Below are positions 5,555 to 6,266 of a stretch of 6,266 nt of DNA, one piece after another (position 1 is the first letter of the stretch; the number at the start of each line of letters is the position of its first letter). This stretch comes from Darwinimomas sp045600945 (GTDB taxonomy: Bacteria; Bacillota; Clostridia; Lachnospirales; Lachnospiraceae). A program made the position numbers and the translations under genes. The stretch lies in contig JAZRYX010000042.1 of assembly GCA_045600945.1 (NCBI GenBank), forward strand, positions 1 to 6,266. The letters run 5' to 3'. The notes beneath the pieces are model-generated. The model did no database searches. It saw only the letters and a list, made by a program, of their open reading frames with translations, and was not told the DNA's origin.

Positions 5555-5902
5555 ATGAGAAGAAAGATTATTATCACAGCAGCTGTCACACTTGTCGTAT
5601 GATATCGTGGACAACGACATTATCCTGATAGAGCTTTTCTGCATCTGGATCGAGGATGGAATCGGAGCCGTCGAAAACGTCACCAGAGACGACCTGGCTC
5701 TCTTTATTGAAGCAGACGACGACTACGAGAGCAATCAGGTTTACCGCATCAGGCTTGGCGAGGATGAGGTCATGAGTTCATCGGTCAAAAAGGTGACCGA
5801 TGATCCGGATTGCCTGTTTTACGAGATCGACTTTGTGAATTTCAACGGCAAGTTTGCTTGCGATATCAATCAGTACTATTATCCATTAACTTCCTTTCGT
5901 TA
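5555..5902 (+). pseudogene. Broken gene for a secreted acidic protein, third gene of the PrsW operon
   Basis: An ATG at 5555, one base after the PrsW stop and behind GAGGG, starts a signal-peptide-like run MRRKIIITAAVTLVV and hits TGA at 5600-5602. In the next frame, from about 5592, a long acidic sequence continues without stop (SYDIVDNDIILIELF, then GIGAVENVTRDDLALFIEADD, YRIRLGEDEV, and NGKFACDINQYYY). So a signal peptide and a mature part sit next to each other but out of frame, with no lipobox or linker between; a deletion at about 5590 is likely rather than a simple slip. At the other end the frame runs on into antisense of the DUF4143 gene up to TAA 5979-5981, so its own stop and C-terminus have been lost near 5885-5902. 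I recognise no family. Context suggests an exported partner of the membrane protease. Confidence 0.6.
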
Positions 5903-6266
5903 TCATTGTCCGAGTGCATTCAAATACTCTTCCACATTGACATATTCTATATCACCGACTGTTTGTGTTTCCCCGCGATAAATCACATACCGTCCTTTAA
6001 TCTTTCCAAAACGGTGTGAAATCAGAGCAAGTTTTGTTTCATCTCGCAGATATCTGGCTTGCTGGTCAACAATCTTGTCACTGTGCTTGACTTCGTATAG
6101 ACGGCAAGTGCTGCTTTGCTTATCAAAAACAACCATGTCGTACTCTCCGCCGTCTTCAAATTTGAATTTGAACACTTCCTTGTTGTTTGATGAGGCTTTG
6201 CTTGTTTCAAGTAAAATGATATCTTCCATCATTCTGCCCTTTACATCTTCCAGAATCTTCTCAGCA
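5903..6266 (-). CDS. C-terminal part of a DUF4143-type ATP-binding protein
   Basis: The frame stays open to the right edge, giving 120 residues of a longer protein whose start lies outside. The sequence (from AEKILEDVKGRMMEDIILLE through YEVKHSDKIV, FGKIKGRYVIYRG and YVNVEEYLNAL) matches the C-terminal domain of AAA ATPases with DUF4143, common in Clostridia and Bacteroidetes and of unsettled role, sometimes thought to act in nucleic acid or toxin-type systems. A PD-(D/E)XK-like pattern is visible: E in MMEDIILLE, D in GGEYDMVVF and EVK in YEVKHS. The internal ATG at 6232 is not the start, because conserved sequence continues before it. The C-terminus looks natural and complete. The full protein would be around 400 residues with a Walker motif, which cannot be seen here. 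Confidence 0.8.
   Translation of the reverse strand, partial: AEKILEDVKGRMMEDIILLETSKASSNNKEVFKFKFEDGGEYDMVVFDKQSSTCRLYEVKHSDKIVDQQARYLRDETKLALISHRFGKIKGRYVIYRGETQTVGDIEYVNVEEYLNALGQ

Noticed and set aside
1..6266. CRISPR array, tRNA or rRNA gene
   Set aside because: No regularly spaced direct repeats and no cloverleaf or rRNA-like sequence were seen on either strand.

Overview
The window looks like accessory DNA from a Gram-positive gut-type Clostridia, perhaps Lachnospiraceae or a relative. This is inferred from the AAGGAG-like ribosome sites, the style of the IS66 element, the GH25 and DUF4143 protein families and the mixed codon use. No ribosomal or tRNA marker is present to confirm it.

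Layout. Bases 1-62 are flank with no recognisable gene. Bases 63-2567 are a complete IS66-family insertion sequence of 2505 bp. It has imperfect terminal inverted repeats starting GTAA, the gene order tnpA-tnpB-tnpC (all +), a strong internal promoter before tnpC and an intrinsic terminator after it. The transposase keeps its zinc-finger cysteines and its D, D, E residues, so the element may be active. No 8-bp target duplication is visible around it.

From 4123 down to 2564, on the minus strand, lies a tightly packed three-gene cluster: a small two-helix membrane protein, a GH25 lysozyme-like exported protein and a lipoprotein. Each is damaged near its start or inside, although the bodies remain recognisable. 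The membrane gene has a one-base frameshift and an internal TAA. The lysozyme has a one-base slip in an A7 tract just after its start codon and has lost a catalytic Asp. The lipoprotein has TAA at codon 4, and its tail now ends on a stop codon supplied by the IS66 right end.

Divergent from that cluster, across a 183-bp spacer with a perfect 9-bp inverted repeat and promoter-like sequences on both strands, runs a plus-strand operon. It holds a seven-helix membrane protein of unknown function, an intact PrsW-family intramembrane metalloprotease and a broken gene for a secreted acidic protein. The overlaps suggest that the 7TM protein and PrsW are made together, and the third gene was probably their exported partner. 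A 3'-end piece of a DUF4143-type ATPase (minus strand) closes the window, abutting the broken third gene.

Overall the window reads as a small cell-envelope island (lysozyme, lipoprotein, membrane protease) in visible decay, with an IS66 at one end. The most interesting points are the 7TM-PrsW pair, the repeated loss of function near start codons in the opposite operon, and the IS66-supplied stop codon.
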